Assembly (NCBI GenBank): GCA_012799425.1
Contig: JAAZLF010000248.1
Span: 1 to 8,206, forward strand
From: Actinomycetales bacterium
GTDB taxonomy: Bacteria; Actinomycetota; Actinomycetes; Actinomycetales; Dermabacteraceae
Reading direction: 5' to 3'
Length of the DNA stretch: 8,206 nt
The number at the start of each line of letters is the position of its first letter. Within the stretch, counting starts at the first letter, position 1. The notes below the pieces were generated by a model, which saw nothing but the letters and a program-made list of their open reading frames with translations, made no database searches and was not told the origin of the DNA. Below are positions 1 through 5,868 of the stretch, piece by piece. The translations under genes were made by a program, and so were the position numbers.

Positions 1-197
1 ACGCCGATCCCCGGCTGCTGTCCTTCTGCACCGGCCACGGGATCACCGTGGGGACCATCCTCGAGGTCCACGCGGGCACGGAGTTCTCTGAGTCCCTCGA
101 GGTCGCCGTGGTGACGGCGGGGACGCGGGTGGCGCTGGGCCGCTCGGCCACCGATGCGATCTGGGTGGCGGTCACGGCCCAGGCCTCACCGCAGTGA
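1..197 (+). CDS. mntR: DtxR/MntR-family metal-dependent transcriptional regulator, C-terminal end (5' truncated)
   Basis: The window opens inside this gene. The first full codon is at position 3 and 64 residues remain before TGA at 195-197. The remnant reads as a small beta-rich SH3/FeoA-like domain (short strands around GITVGTILEV, EVAVVTAGTRVALG and AIWVAVTA), the third domain of long-form DtxR-family repressors. These are dimeric cytoplasmic repressors that bind DNA when loaded with Fe(II) or Mn(II). The DNA-binding and dimerisation domains lie outside the window, so the family call rests on this domain plus context. The gene converges on a Mn-type ABC transporter operon and overlaps its last gene by 12 bp. 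An MntR-like palindrome stands before that operon. The choice of Mn over Fe sensing is inferred from the transporter and the operator. An isolated FeoA-domain protein is the alternative. Confidence 0.7.
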   Translation, partial: ADPRLLSFCTGHGITVGTILEVHAGTEFSESLEVAVVTAGTRVALGRSATDAIWVAVTAQASPQ

Positions 198-1100
198 CGC
201 TCTGTCCACGCCCTCCGGGCTGTCTGCCCGGCCCGGCAGCGAAGACGGCGCCCGCCGGAGCGACCGGAGCAGGCGTGTGAGGATCCCGTACCGTGGCGCC
301 AGCAGGTAGACGACGGTGAACAGCACCCCCTGGACGAGCACGATGAGTCCGCCGGAGGAGGCATCGACCCAGTAGCTCAGAAGGATGCCGAGCACGGAGG
401 CGATCACCGAGAACGTCGGGGCGATCAGGAGCATCCTGCCGAACCGGTCGGTGAGCAGATGTGCGGTGGCACCGGGGATGATGAGCATCGCGACCACGAG
501 GATCACGCCCACCACCTGCAGGGCGGCCACCGCGGTCACGGCGAGCACTCCCAGCAGGAGCACGCCGAGCCGCCTCGGCGACAGCCCGATGGCCTGCGCG
601 TGCGCGGGATCGAAGGCATACAGCATCAGGTCGCGCCGCTTGAGCAGGAGCACCGTGAAGGCGAGGGCGGAGAGCACCCCGATCTGGATCAGGTCCCCGC
701 GGGAGACGCCGAGGATGTTGCCGAACAGGATGTGTCCCAGATCGGTGTGGCTGGGCGTGATGGAGATCAGCACCAGACCGAGCGCGAACAGGGTGGTGAA
801 CACGATCCCGATCGCCGCGTCCTCCTTCACCCGGCTCGTCCCGCGGATCGCTCCGATGAGGACGACCGCGAGCACTCCGAAGACGATGGCCCCGAGCGCG
901 AAGGGCACTCCCAGGATGTAGGAGAGGACCACGCCGGGAAGGACGGCGTGCGAGACCGCATCGCCCATCAGGGACCAGCCCACCAGCACCAGCCAGCAGG
1001 ACAGCAGCGCGCACACGAGCGCCGCCGCCGTCGTCGCCGCCAGGGCGCGCACCATGAACTCGTACTGGAATGGTTCGATGATCAGGTCGAGCGGGGTCAT
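186..1100 (-). CDS. mntC: Manganese (metal) ABC transporter, permease subunit, ABC-3 family
   Basis: This 304-residue integral membrane protein forms the channel of a metal-uptake ABC transporter; the usual family length is about 280-300. Hydrophobic segments fall near residues 19-42, 52-84, 97-115, 137-153, 177-213, 223-244 and 251-268. Two family hallmarks are visible: MGDAVSHAVLPGVV (45-58), the conserved segment near the first transmembrane helices, and VGVILVVAMLIIPGATA (197-213), the typical late helix ending in IPGA. The ATG at 1098-1100 overlaps the stop of the upstream ATPase gene as ATGA, which indicates translational coupling. The last codons overlap the convergent mntR 3' end at 186-197, so no terminator separates the two genes. 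The hydrophilic tail (about 280-304) is rich in Arg and Ser. The substrate is inferred from the receptor encoded in the same operon; Zn or Fe cannot be excluded from this subunit alone. Confidence 0.93.
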   Translation of the reverse strand: MTPLDLIIEPFQYEFMVRALAATTAAALVCALLSCWLVLVGWSLMGDAVSHAVLPGVVLSYILGVPFALGAIVFGVLAVVLIGAIRGTSRVKEDAAIGIVFTTLFALGLVLISITPSHTDLGHILFGNILGVSRGDLIQIGVLSALAFTVLLLKRRDLMLYAFDPAHAQAIGLSPRRLGVLLLGVLAVTAVAALQVVGVILVVAMLIIPGATAHLLTDRFGRMLLIAPTFSVIASVLGILLSYWVDASSGGLIVLVQGVLFTVVYLLAPRYGILTRLLRSLRRAPSSLPGRADSPEGVDRASLR

Positions 1101-1831
1101 CGGCCCTCCCCGCGGGCGAGCGGATCGAGCCCGAAGGCGCGCGCGAGCATCACCGGGTCGAGAGCGTCCGCGACGGGGCCCTGGAACACCACGCGGCGCA
1201 GCAGCAGGATCGCTGTGTCGGCCAGCATCGGCAGGGCATGCAGGTCGTGGGTGGTGACGAGGATCGTGCAGCCGTCCCCGGCACGCTCACGCAGCACGTC
1301 GACGATCGTGGCTTCGCTGCGCTTGTCGACGCCCGCGAACGGCTCGTCGAGCAGGAGCGTCCGGGCCCCCTGGGCGAGCCCGCGGGCGACGAAGGCGCGC
1401 TTCCGCTGCCCACCGGAGAGCTGTCCGATCTGGCGAGAGGCGAGAGCGGTGAGCTCCACGCGCTCCAGCGCCGCATCCACAGCCCGACGGTCCTCGGCTC
1501 GCGGCCGACGCGTCCATCCCTGGTGACCGTAGCGGCCCATCATCACCACGTCCCGGACGCTGACCGGGAAGGTCCAGTCGACCTCTTCGCTCTGCGGCAC
1601 GTAGCCCAGCAGCCCGCGGCGACGCGCCCGCTCCGGCTCCACGCCGCCGATGCTGATGCGTCCAGCGGCGGGCGAGTTCATCCCCATGATCGCCTTGAAC
1701 AGGGTGGACTTCCCGGAGCCGTTCATCCCGACCAGCCCGGTCACCTCGCCGGCGGCCACGCTCACCGTCACCTCCTCCAGAGCGGTGAGCGCGCCGTACC
1801 TCACCACGAGACCCTCCACCTCGATGCTCAC
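1097..1831 (-). CDS. mntB: Manganese (metal) ABC transporter, ATP-binding subunit
   Basis: The protein has 244 residues and all nucleotide-binding motifs in order: Walker A GMNGSGKS (35-42), Q-loop glutamine at about 80, signature LSGGQ (138-142), Walker B LLLDEP (159-164), D-loop GVD and switch histidine 195 in TTHD. It powers uptake through the neighbouring permease on the cytoplasmic side of the membrane. The start is GTG at 1829-1831. It overlaps the stop of the receptor gene as GTGA, and a GGAGAGG sequence lies about 10 nt upstream. The reading frame stays open a further 212 codons upstream, but that part is antisense-like sequence lying over the receptor gene and has no homology-like features, so the long version is rejected. 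The segment EVDWTFPVSVRDVVMMGR (83-100) is typical of ATPases of metal-chelate/Mn/Zn uptake systems. Confidence 0.95.
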   Translation of the reverse strand: MSIEVEGLVVRYGALTALEEVTVSVAAGEVTGLVGMNGSGKSTLFKAIMGMNSPAAGRISIGGVEPERARRRGLLGYVPQSEEVDWTFPVSVRDVVMMGRYGHQGWTRRPRAEDRRAVDAALERVELTALASRQIGQLSGGQRKRAFVARGLAQGARTLLLDEPFAGVDKRSEATIVDVLRERAGDGCTILVTTHDLHALPMLADTAILLLRRVVFQGPVADALDPVMLARAFGLDPLARGEGR

Positions 1832-2769
1832 GCTGCGCCGTCCTCTCCGGTGAGCCCGGCGACGATCGTCTCGGCATTGTGGCGGATCAGATCGAGATAA
1901 GTGGGGACGGGCCCGCCCGCCTCCGAGAGCGAGTCGACATAGAGGGTGCCGCCGAAGCGGGCGCCGGTCGCCTCGACCACCTGCCGCATCGGTGCATCCG
2001 AGACCGTCGACTCGCAGAACACCGCGGGAACGCCCTGCTCCTCCACGATCTCGATCACGGCGGCGATCTGCTGCGGGGTGGCCTCCTGCTCGGCGTTGAC
2101 CGGCCAGATGTAGTGCTCTGTCAGCCCCACGTCCCGGGCGAGGTAGGAGAAAGCCCCTTCGCACGTCACCAGTGCACGCTCGTTCCGGGGGAGGCGCTCG
2201 ACCTCGCCGATGAGCTCGTCCAGGATCTGCTGCAGCTGGTCCTTGTAGATCTCCGCGTTCGCCTCGAACTCCGTGCTGTGCTCCGGGGCGAGGTCGCTGA
2301 AGGCGGCGACCATGTTGTCGACGTAGATCTGCACGTTGGCCGGGCTCATCCAGGCGTGAGGATTCAGCTGTCCCGCGTAGGCATCTCCGGTGATGTCGAT
2401 GGCCTCGATCCCTTCGGTGACGACGACGTGCGGCACGTCGACGGAGTCGACGAACTGCTCGAACCACAGCTCGAGGTTCATTCCGTTGTCCACGATGAGA
2501 TCTGCCCCGGAGGCGCGTGCGATGTCCCTCGGAGTGGGCTCGTATCCGTGGATCTCGGCACCGACCTTGGTGATCGACTCGACCCTCAGGCGCTCACCGG
2601 CCACGTTCTGCGCGATGTCCTGCAGCACGGTGAACGTCGTCAGCACCACGGGGACGTCCGGATCGGCGTCCTCCTGGGCCGGGCCGGTCCCACCGCATGC
2701 AGCCAGCACCAGCACCGCCGCCAAGAGCCCTGCCAACGCCGCCGTCACCCGTCCACCATCACGCCCCAC
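1828..2769 (-). CDS. mntA: Manganese (metal) ABC transporter, substrate-binding lipoprotein
   Basis: This is a 313-residue cluster A-I metal receptor (ZnuA/PsaA/MntA fold). GTG at 2767-2769 is chosen because AAGAGG stands 6 nt upstream and because it gives a proper lipoprotein signal: Arg-containing N-region, hydrophobic core 9-22 and lipobox LAAC with Cys25. The open frame reaches back to 3039 but passes through the operator and non-coding DNA. The expected metal ligands are His74 (IHGYEPTP), His138 (NPHAWMSP), Glu204 (TCEGAFSYLARD) and Asp279 (YVDSLS). The Glu at the third position and the lack of a His/Asp-rich loop point to Mn/Fe-type receptors rather than ZnuA, which uses a third His. 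The protein would be tethered to the outer face of the membrane and deliver metal to the permease. It is first in its operon, 31 bp downstream of an MntR-like inverted repeat, and coupled to the ATPase gene by a 4-bp overlap. Confidence 0.93.
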   Translation of the reverse strand: MGRDGGRVTAALAGLLAAVLVLAACGGTGPAQEDADPDVPVVLTTFTVLQDIAQNVAGERLRVESITKVGAEIHGYEPTPRDIARASGADLIVDNGMNLELWFEQFVDSVDVPHVVVTEGIEAIDITGDAYAGQLNPHAWMSPANVQIYVDNMVAAFSDLAPEHSTEFEANAEIYKDQLQQILDELIGEVERLPRNERALVTCEGAFSYLARDVGLTEHYIWPVNAEQEATPQQIAAVIEIVEEQGVPAVFCESTVSDAPMRQVVEATGARFGGTLYVDSLSEAGGPVPTYLDLIRHNAETIVAGLTGEDGAA

Positions 2770-2799
2770 AGCACACCTCTTCGCCCTGTCGAATCCATT

Positions 2800-2817
2800 T
2801 GTTCGATGCGTCGAACT
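2800..2817. promoter_or_regulatory. Probable MntR operator upstream of mntABC
   Basis: The sequence TGTTCGATGCGTCGAACT contains a perfect inverted repeat, GTTCGA-TGCG-TCGAAC, at 2801-2816. It ends 31 bp before the mntA start codon. From memory, the Corynebacterium glutamicum MntR motif is TGTTCAATGCGTTGAACA; this site differs only by a compensating A/T to G/C change in each arm and by the final base. An additional half-site-like TCGAA at 2789-2793 pairs with TTCGA at 2802-2806 and may extend the site. Repression by the adjacent MntR in the presence of Mn is inferred. I see no convincing -10 hexamer next to it. Confidence 0.75.
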
Positions 2818-3039
2818 TCCTGGATCGCACTCTCTCACATCGCGGCAGGCGCATCCAACCGGACACGGCCGCACACGGGAGCAGGAAGGGCCCCAGGGTG
2901 ATCGTCGCGAGACCATCTGCGGGAGCACGCCGGTCCGGTCGGCGGCCAGCCGATCACTCAGTCGCCAGCGGGACGGAAGGGCCGTGAGCGGCCGGGACGC
3001 CACGAGGCCGCGGGAGCCGAGACATCGCCCCGCGAACAC
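2818..3039. other. Intergenic region without a supportable gene
   Basis: Together with the operator and leader this is the roughly 270-bp gap between mntA and the tRNA terminator. I see no reading frame with a ribosome binding site or protein-like composition on either strand. Frames that cross it are extensions of shadows or of the over-long mntA frame. A small hairpin (GGCCG-TGAG-CGGCC, 2980-2993) has a 5-bp stem and no T-tract. The upstream part of the mntA promoter must lie near 2818-2860, but no TANNNT box is evident. Confidence 0.5.
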
Positions 3040-3077
3040 GAAACCGCCCTCCCGGAGAGTTCCGGAAGGGCGGTTTC
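3040..3077 (-). terminator. Intrinsic terminator of tRNA-Ala
   Basis: An 11-bp perfect stem (GAAACCGCCCT with AGGGCGGTTTC) is followed by one C/A mismatch, a further 5-bp stem (CCGGA with TCCGG) and a GAGT loop. It lies 17 nt past the tRNA 3' end on the minus strand. The T-run after it is short (TTTC, then GTGTTCG), which is common in actinobacteria. It would stop tRNA transcription from running into the manganese operon. Because the stem has an A-run on one side and a T-run on the other it could also act in the plus direction. Confidence 0.85.
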
Positions 3078-3094
3078 TGGCCTGTGACCTGCGG

Positions 3095-3167
3095 TGGAGC
3101 TAGGGGGATTCGAACCCCCGACCTTCTCATTGCGAACGAGACGCGCTACCAACTGCGCCATAGCCCC
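3095..3167 (-). tRNA. tRNA-Ala (anticodon CGC)
   Basis: A complete 73-nt cloverleaf folds on the minus strand. It has an acceptor stem GGGGCTA/TAGCTCC, D-arm GCGC-AGTTGGTA-GCGC, anticodon stem TCTCG/TGAGA with loop TTCGCAA, a 5-nt variable region, T-arm GGGGG-TTCGAAT-CCCCC and discriminator A. The anticodon is at 3132-3134 and reads alanine codon GCG, very frequent in this GC-rich genome. The acceptor stem keeps the G3:U70 wobble pair that defines tRNA-Ala for alanyl-tRNA synthetase. The 3' CCA is not encoded in full (ACCG follows), so it would be added after transcription. Confidence 0.97.
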
Positions 3168-3190
3168 ATGTCGCGCTGCGACCACGACAG

Positions 3191-3218
3191 ATTATCACTG
3201 CCCTGAGGAGGCTGTCGC
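3191..3218 (-). promoter_or_regulatory. Probable tRNA-Ala promoter
   Basis: On the minus strand GCGACA (3218-3213), four of six matches to TTGACA, is followed after 16 bp by GATAAT (3196-3191), which sits in TGATAAT. Transcription would start near 3184, about 17 nt before the mature tRNA 5' end at 3167. A short CGCGC-TGA-GCGCG inverted repeat (3216-3228) touches the -35 side and may be the weak end signal of the upstream phosphatase gene. Confidence 0.6.
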
Positions 3219-3243
3219 GCTGAGCGCGGGGCCTTGACGAAGG

Positions 3244-4125
3244 TCACAGCGCGGCGTTGCGCAGCTCCTGCAGCTCCTCGTGCAGCTCGTCCAGGACGGT
3301 GAGGCGCTCCTGCCCGGTGCAGGCCACGTAGGCGGGCTGCAGGTGATCAGCCTGCTCGATGCCGCCCGTTCCGGGCCAGGTGCGGATGCTGCCGCCCGCA
3401 CGGCGCAGGATGTGGAAGCCCGCGGTCACGTCCCAGGAGTTGATCGTGGCCAGCGAGGTCGCATCGGCCCAGCCGGCTGCGACGTAGGCGAGCTCGAGGG
3501 CGGCCGTGCCCAGGTGGCGCACGGAGGAGACACCGTTCTCGAGCGCGCGCTGGGCACGGGCGGCGAACTCGGGGAACTCATTCCCGACGCGCTGGCCGGG
3601 GAATCCGGAGAGCACCAGGGCGTCGGCGGCCGGGCGGGTCGAGCGCGGCGTCAGCGGGCGCCCGTTGAGGGTCGCCTCGCCATCGGCGGCGGCGAAGACC
3701 TGACCGAGGACCGGCGCATCGATCACGCCGGCGACGAGGTCATCGCCGATGCTCACGCCGATCGAGACGCAGAACAGCGGCAACCCCGCCGCGAAGTTGC
3801 TGGTGCCGTCGATGGGGTCGACATAGAAGCTGACCTGGGGGCCCTCTGCGCCCGGTGCGGGCTCCTGCGCGGGACGCTCCCCGCCCTCCTCGCCGACGAT
3901 GCGGGCACTGGGCAGCAGGCGTCGCAGCTCGGAGACGATGATCTCCTCGCTCGCGCGGTCGTGCTCGGTGACGATGTCGTGGCTGGAGGTCTTGTACTCG
4001 CGGGCGAGGCCGTCGCGGTCCAGGCCGCGGATGTACTCGGCCGCGGCGGAGGCCGCGGTGGTCGCGATCTCCAGCAGCTGCGTGGGCGAGGGGACGGACG
4101 GGGAACGGGGCGCGGTGGTGTTCAT
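3244..4125 (-). CDS. Inositol monophosphatase (IMPase/SuhB-like) family protein
   Basis: This 293-residue cytoplasmic Mg-dependent phosphatase of the IMPase superfamily is a little longer than the usual 260-270 because of a Ser/Pro-rich N-terminus. Catalytic motifs are complete: DIVTEHD (50-56), GEE (78-80) with the metal-binding Glu, DPIDGTSNF (103-111) with Asp103 and Asp106, and SWDVTAG (230-236) with Asp232. The family hydrolyses inositol phosphates or related sugar, histidinol or nucleotide phosphates, and sequence alone does not fix the substrate. In actinomycetes a role in inositol supply for phosphatidylinositol or mycothiol is possible but unproven here. ATG at 4123-4125 has no Shine-Dalgarno sequence. 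A TAGCCT box ends 7 nt before it, so a leaderless transcript is predicted. It lies 58 bp downstream of the sepX-like gene on the same strand and need not depend on it. Confidence 0.93.
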   Translation of the reverse strand: MNTTAPRSPSVPSPTQLLEIATTAASAAAEYIRGLDRDGLAREYKTSSHDIVTEHDRASEEIIVSELRRLLPSARIVGEEGGERPAQEPAPGAEGPQVSFYVDPIDGTSNFAAGLPLFCVSIGVSIGDDLVAGVIDAPVLGQVFAAADGEATLNGRPLTPRSTRPAADALVLSGFPGQRVGNEFPEFAARAQRALENGVSSVRHLGTAALELAYVAAGWADATSLATINSWDVTAGFHILRRAGGSIRTWPGTGGIEQADHLQPAYVACTGQERLTVLDELHEELQELRNAAL

Positions 4126-4132
4126 CGCTGCC

Positions 4133-4138
4133 AGGCTA
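4133..4138 (-). promoter_or_regulatory. -10 element of the IMPase-family gene (leaderless)
   Basis: The minus strand reads GC-TAGCCT-GGCAGCG-ATG. The TANNNT box ends 7 nt before the start codon, which places the transcription start at or next to the A of ATG. There is no ribosome binding site in between. Confidence 0.6.
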
Positions 4139-4183
4139 GCCCGGTCCGTCGGCCCGCGGGCTTCCGCCTGCGGTGCGGACGTC

Positions 4184-5074
4184 TCAGGCGCGACGGCGCG
4201 CGAGGATCTCGTCGAGGTGCAGATCCTGCGCCGGGGCGAAGCTCTCGTCGGCGGCCTCGAGCTCCTCGACCTGCTCTACCTCGAGCGGCACAGAGGTCGC
4301 CATCATGCTCTGGCGGTGGGCGGCGTGACGGCTGGCGAGGTCGTCGACCTCGCCGCGCAGCGCGTAGGTGGGGCGGGGCACTGGTCGCGGAGTCCATTCA
4401 CCCGGGCGAGCGACCTGCTCGGCGGCGCGCTCAGAGCCCGTCTCGAGAGTGGCCGGTGCGTCCGCTCGCGCGGGGACGTCGACGTCAGCGGTCGCCGGGG
4501 CGGGAGCCGGTGTACCCGGGTGGGCCGAGGCGGCGTCACGTCGCCGGGCGGTCTCCTGCTCGGCACGCTGCCGGCGCGCAAGGGTGGCCGCACGGGTGAT
4601 CCGTGCGCGGCGCTCGAGCTCCGCGCGCCGCAGACCCACGAGGTATGCGACCACGCCGGCCAGGGCGATGGCGGGCAGCCACCAGCTGGCGATCTGGGCG
4701 ACGGCGAGACCGGTCAGCACTGCGGTCGCGGTCAGCAGCGCGGCCAGCACCACTCGCAGGAGCCTCCGGGAGCGGACGCGCTCCTGGGCGAGGTCGATGC
4801 GGGTGCCGGGCTCGGCGTCGAAGCGCGGTCGGCGCGTGGGATCGGCGGGACGCAGGAGCAGACGATCCTGGGACATGGGGGGATTCACCTCGGCGGTTGT
4901 GCGGCGGGCGTGGACGGCCGCGGAGAGGTCCCGCGCCTGGGAGGTCATCTCCGCCTCGTCCGCGGCACGGGCGCGGCCCATGACGTCACGACGGCTCGCG
5001 GTGCGCGGCAGCGCGTACGCCAGCCACAGCAGCAGCAGGATGCCGAAGAGGACGGCCCCGAGATTGATCTCCAC
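4184..5074 (-). CDS. sepX: SepX/GlpR-like cell-division membrane protein
   Basis: This is a 296-residue protein with one N-terminal membrane segment (about 4-22, with arginines right after it), a hydrophilic stretch (25-104), two more hydrophobic segments (106-128 and 131-148), then a basic, probably helical stretch (149-180), an Ala/Pro-rich linker and an acidic C-terminal region. The motif GEWTPRPVPRPTY (225-237) resembles the W-P-PVP-PTY motif I recall from actinobacterial SepX/GlpR proteins. The neighbouring rimJ-like gene and 5-FCL match the locus of M. tuberculosis Rv0996 and Streptomyces SepX. Those proteins sit at the septum and help FtsZ-ring assembly; in corynebacteria GlpR is the membrane receptor for the gephyrin-like protein Glp. 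The assignment rests on topology, motif and synteny, not on strong identity. The start is GTG at 5072-5074, without a ribosome binding site; TAGTGT ends 6 nt upstream. Another membrane protein of unknown function is the alternative. Confidence 0.72.
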   Translation of the reverse strand: MEINLGAVLFGILLLLWLAYALPRTASRRDVMGRARAADEAEMTSQARDLSAAVHARRTTAEVNPPMSQDRLLLRPADPTRRPRFDAEPGTRIDLAQERVRSRRLLRVVLAALLTATAVLTGLAVAQIASWWLPAIALAGVVAYLVGLRRAELERRARITRAATLARRQRAEQETARRRDAASAHPGTPAPAPATADVDVPARADAPATLETGSERAAEQVARPGEWTPRPVPRPTYALRGEVDDLASRHAAHRQSMMATSVPLEVEQVEELEAADESFAPAQDLHLDEILARRRA

Positions 5075-5080
5075 ACCGCC

Positions 5081-5086
5081 ACACTA
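5081..5086 (-). promoter_or_regulatory. -10 element of the sepX-like gene (leaderless)
   Basis: The minus strand reads C-TAGTGT-GGCGGT-GTG, with 6 nt between the TANNNT box and the GTG start. No Shine-Dalgarno sequence is present. The box sits inside a pair of adjacent palindromes (5082-5098). Confidence 0.55.
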
Positions 5087-5098
5087 GTGACACCGGTG
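5082..5098. promoter_or_regulatory. Twin CACNNGTG palindromes over the sepX promoter
   Basis: Two perfect 8-bp palindromes, CACTAGTG (5082-5089) and CACCGGTG (5091-5098), are separated by one base. They lie in the 36-bp gap between the rimJ-like stop and the sepX-like start and overlap the predicted -10 box. The second extends to a 10-bp palindrome, ACACCGGTGT (5090-5099). The layout suits a protein-binding site, but no regulator is identified. Confidence 0.35.
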
Positions 5099-5110
5099 TG
5101 ATTCCCCTGG

Positions 5111-5737
5111 TCACGTCGCGGGCGTGTCGCCGGGAAACTCTCTGTGGAGTCGTCGCAGCACGCCGCGGCCGTCATCCCCGGTGGCCACCTCCTCCGCGGT
5201 GAGAGCGAAGACGAGGTGATCCCGCCAGGCACCGTCGACGTGGATCGCCGCCCGACGCATCCCCTCCGGTCGCAGGTGCAGCTTCTGGACCACGCGCAGG
5301 CTCGCCGCGTTCTCGGGACGCACGGTGACCTCGATCCGGTGCAGGCCCAGCTCCACGAAGAGATGGTCGATCAGCAGAGCCGCGGCGCGCGGGACGACAC
5401 CGCGCCCCGCCGCCTCCCGATCGATCCAGTAGCCCAGGGTCGCGGAGCGCACCGCGCCGTACTGGATGGGCCCTGCTGTGATCTGGCCGACCAGACGCCC
5501 GTGCACCGTGATCACCAACGGCAGGTGCGTCCCCATCCGCGCCTGGGCCTCGTTGCCACGGCGCACGGCGCGGAAGTGCGGCATCCCCCGCCCGCCCTCA
5601 GGATCGATCGCGTCCCAGGGTCGCAGCCAGTCGGCGTTGCGCGCCCGCAGACCCTCGAAGGCGGCCCGATCGCGCCGGCGCAGCGGACGCAGCCCCAGCT
5701 CTCCGTCGCGCAGTTCCAGCGGCCACACGTGAACCAT
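5111..5737 (-). CDS. rimJ: RimJ/RimL-like GNAT N-acetyltransferase
   Basis: This is a 208-residue acetyl-CoA-dependent N-acetyltransferase of the GNAT fold. The order of elements fits the family: LRPLRRRDRAAFEGLRARNADWLRPWDA (16-43) as the N-terminal strand and helix, LVITVHGRLVGQITAGPI (74-91) as the central hairpin, LGYWIDREAAGRGVVPRAA (101-119) with the acetyl-CoA loop, and HRIEVTVRPENAASLRVVQKL (133-153), the typical RimJ signature. It may acetylate the N-terminus of a ribosomal or other protein; the substrate is unknown. Its ortholog sits next to sepX/glpR in other actinobacteria, as here. ATG at 5735-5737 is chosen because the protein homology begins there. The frame runs open to 5962 through a tandem repeat and into the divergent gene. 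No ribosome binding site precedes the ATG; TACGAT ends 6 nt before it, so the mRNA is probably leaderless. Confidence 0.88.
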   Translation of the reverse strand: MVHVWPLELRDGELGLRPLRRRDRAAFEGLRARNADWLRPWDAIDPEGGRGMPHFRAVRRGNEAQARMGTHLPLVITVHGRLVGQITAGPIQYGAVRSATLGYWIDREAAGRGVVPRAAALLIDHLFVELGLHRIEVTVRPENAASLRVVQKLHLRPEGMRRAAIHVDGAWRDHLVFALTAEEVATGDDGRGVLRRLHREFPGDTPAT

Positions 5738-5743
5738 CGCGTC

Positions 5744-5749
5744 ATCGTA
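5744..5749 (-). promoter_or_regulatory. -10 element of the rimJ-like gene (leaderless)
   Basis: The minus strand reads C-TACGAT-GACGCG-ATG, which puts +1 exactly on the A of the start codon. TACGAT is a good actinobacterial -10 hexamer. The same box recurs at 5760-5765 and 5776-5781 because of the tandem repeat. No clear -35 is seen. Confidence 0.6.
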
Positions 5750-5791
5750 GACGCCCGCGATCGTAGAAGCCCGCGATCGTAGACGCCCGCG
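5744..5791. repeat. Tandem repeat, 16 bp x 3, in the divergent rimJ/5-FCL intergenic region
   Basis: Three consecutive units of ATCGTAGACGCCCGCG lie at 5744-5759, 5760-5775 and 5776-5791. The middle unit has one change (C to A at unit position 9); the outer two are identical. Read on the minus strand each unit ends in TCTACGAT, a -10-like box. The array ends 6 bp before the rimJ-like start codon and lies outside both coding regions. Confidence 0.95.
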
Positions 5792-5868
5792 CGTGCGCAC
5801 TCCCCTGCCTCTGCTCGCTCCTGCGGGGTTCGGCAGCGCCGACGGGAGCGCTGTGGGAGCCTGGCACC

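Noticed and set aside
459..1526. Long plus-strand frame over the permease and ATPase genes
   Set aside because: It is antisense to two clear ABC transporter genes. Its composition (His, Arg, Asp, Glu, Gly) is that of a GC-rich shadow.
1832..2467. N-terminal extension of the ATPase reading frame by 212 codons
   Set aside because: It lies over the receptor gene in another frame, is Arg/Gly-rich without family features, and the GTG at 1831 has coupling and a ribosome binding site.
2745..2798. Short 17-codon frame starting with ATG next to the MntR operator (minus strand), a possible leader peptide
   Set aside because: No ribosome binding site, no metal-binding or attenuator-like residues, and it overlaps the mntA start out of frame.
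2980..2993. Hairpin GGCCG-TGAG-CGGCC as a second terminator after the tRNA
   Set aside because: A 5-bp stem without a T-run is expected by chance at this GC content, and the strong terminator at 3040-3077 already serves.
2770..3039. N-terminal extension of the receptor frame by 90 codons
   Set aside because: It would bury the lipoprotein signal in the middle of the protein and translate through the operator. The GTG at 2769 has a good ribosome binding site.
4152..4161. GCCCGCGGGC palindrome in the sepX-phosphatase gap as a terminator
   Set aside because: It has no loop and no T-run, so it cannot form a normal terminator hairpin.
3280..5101. Long plus-strand frames over the phosphatase and sepX-like genes
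   Set aside because: They are mirror frames of GC-rich coding DNA without recognisable domains; the minus-strand genes have motifs and membrane segments.
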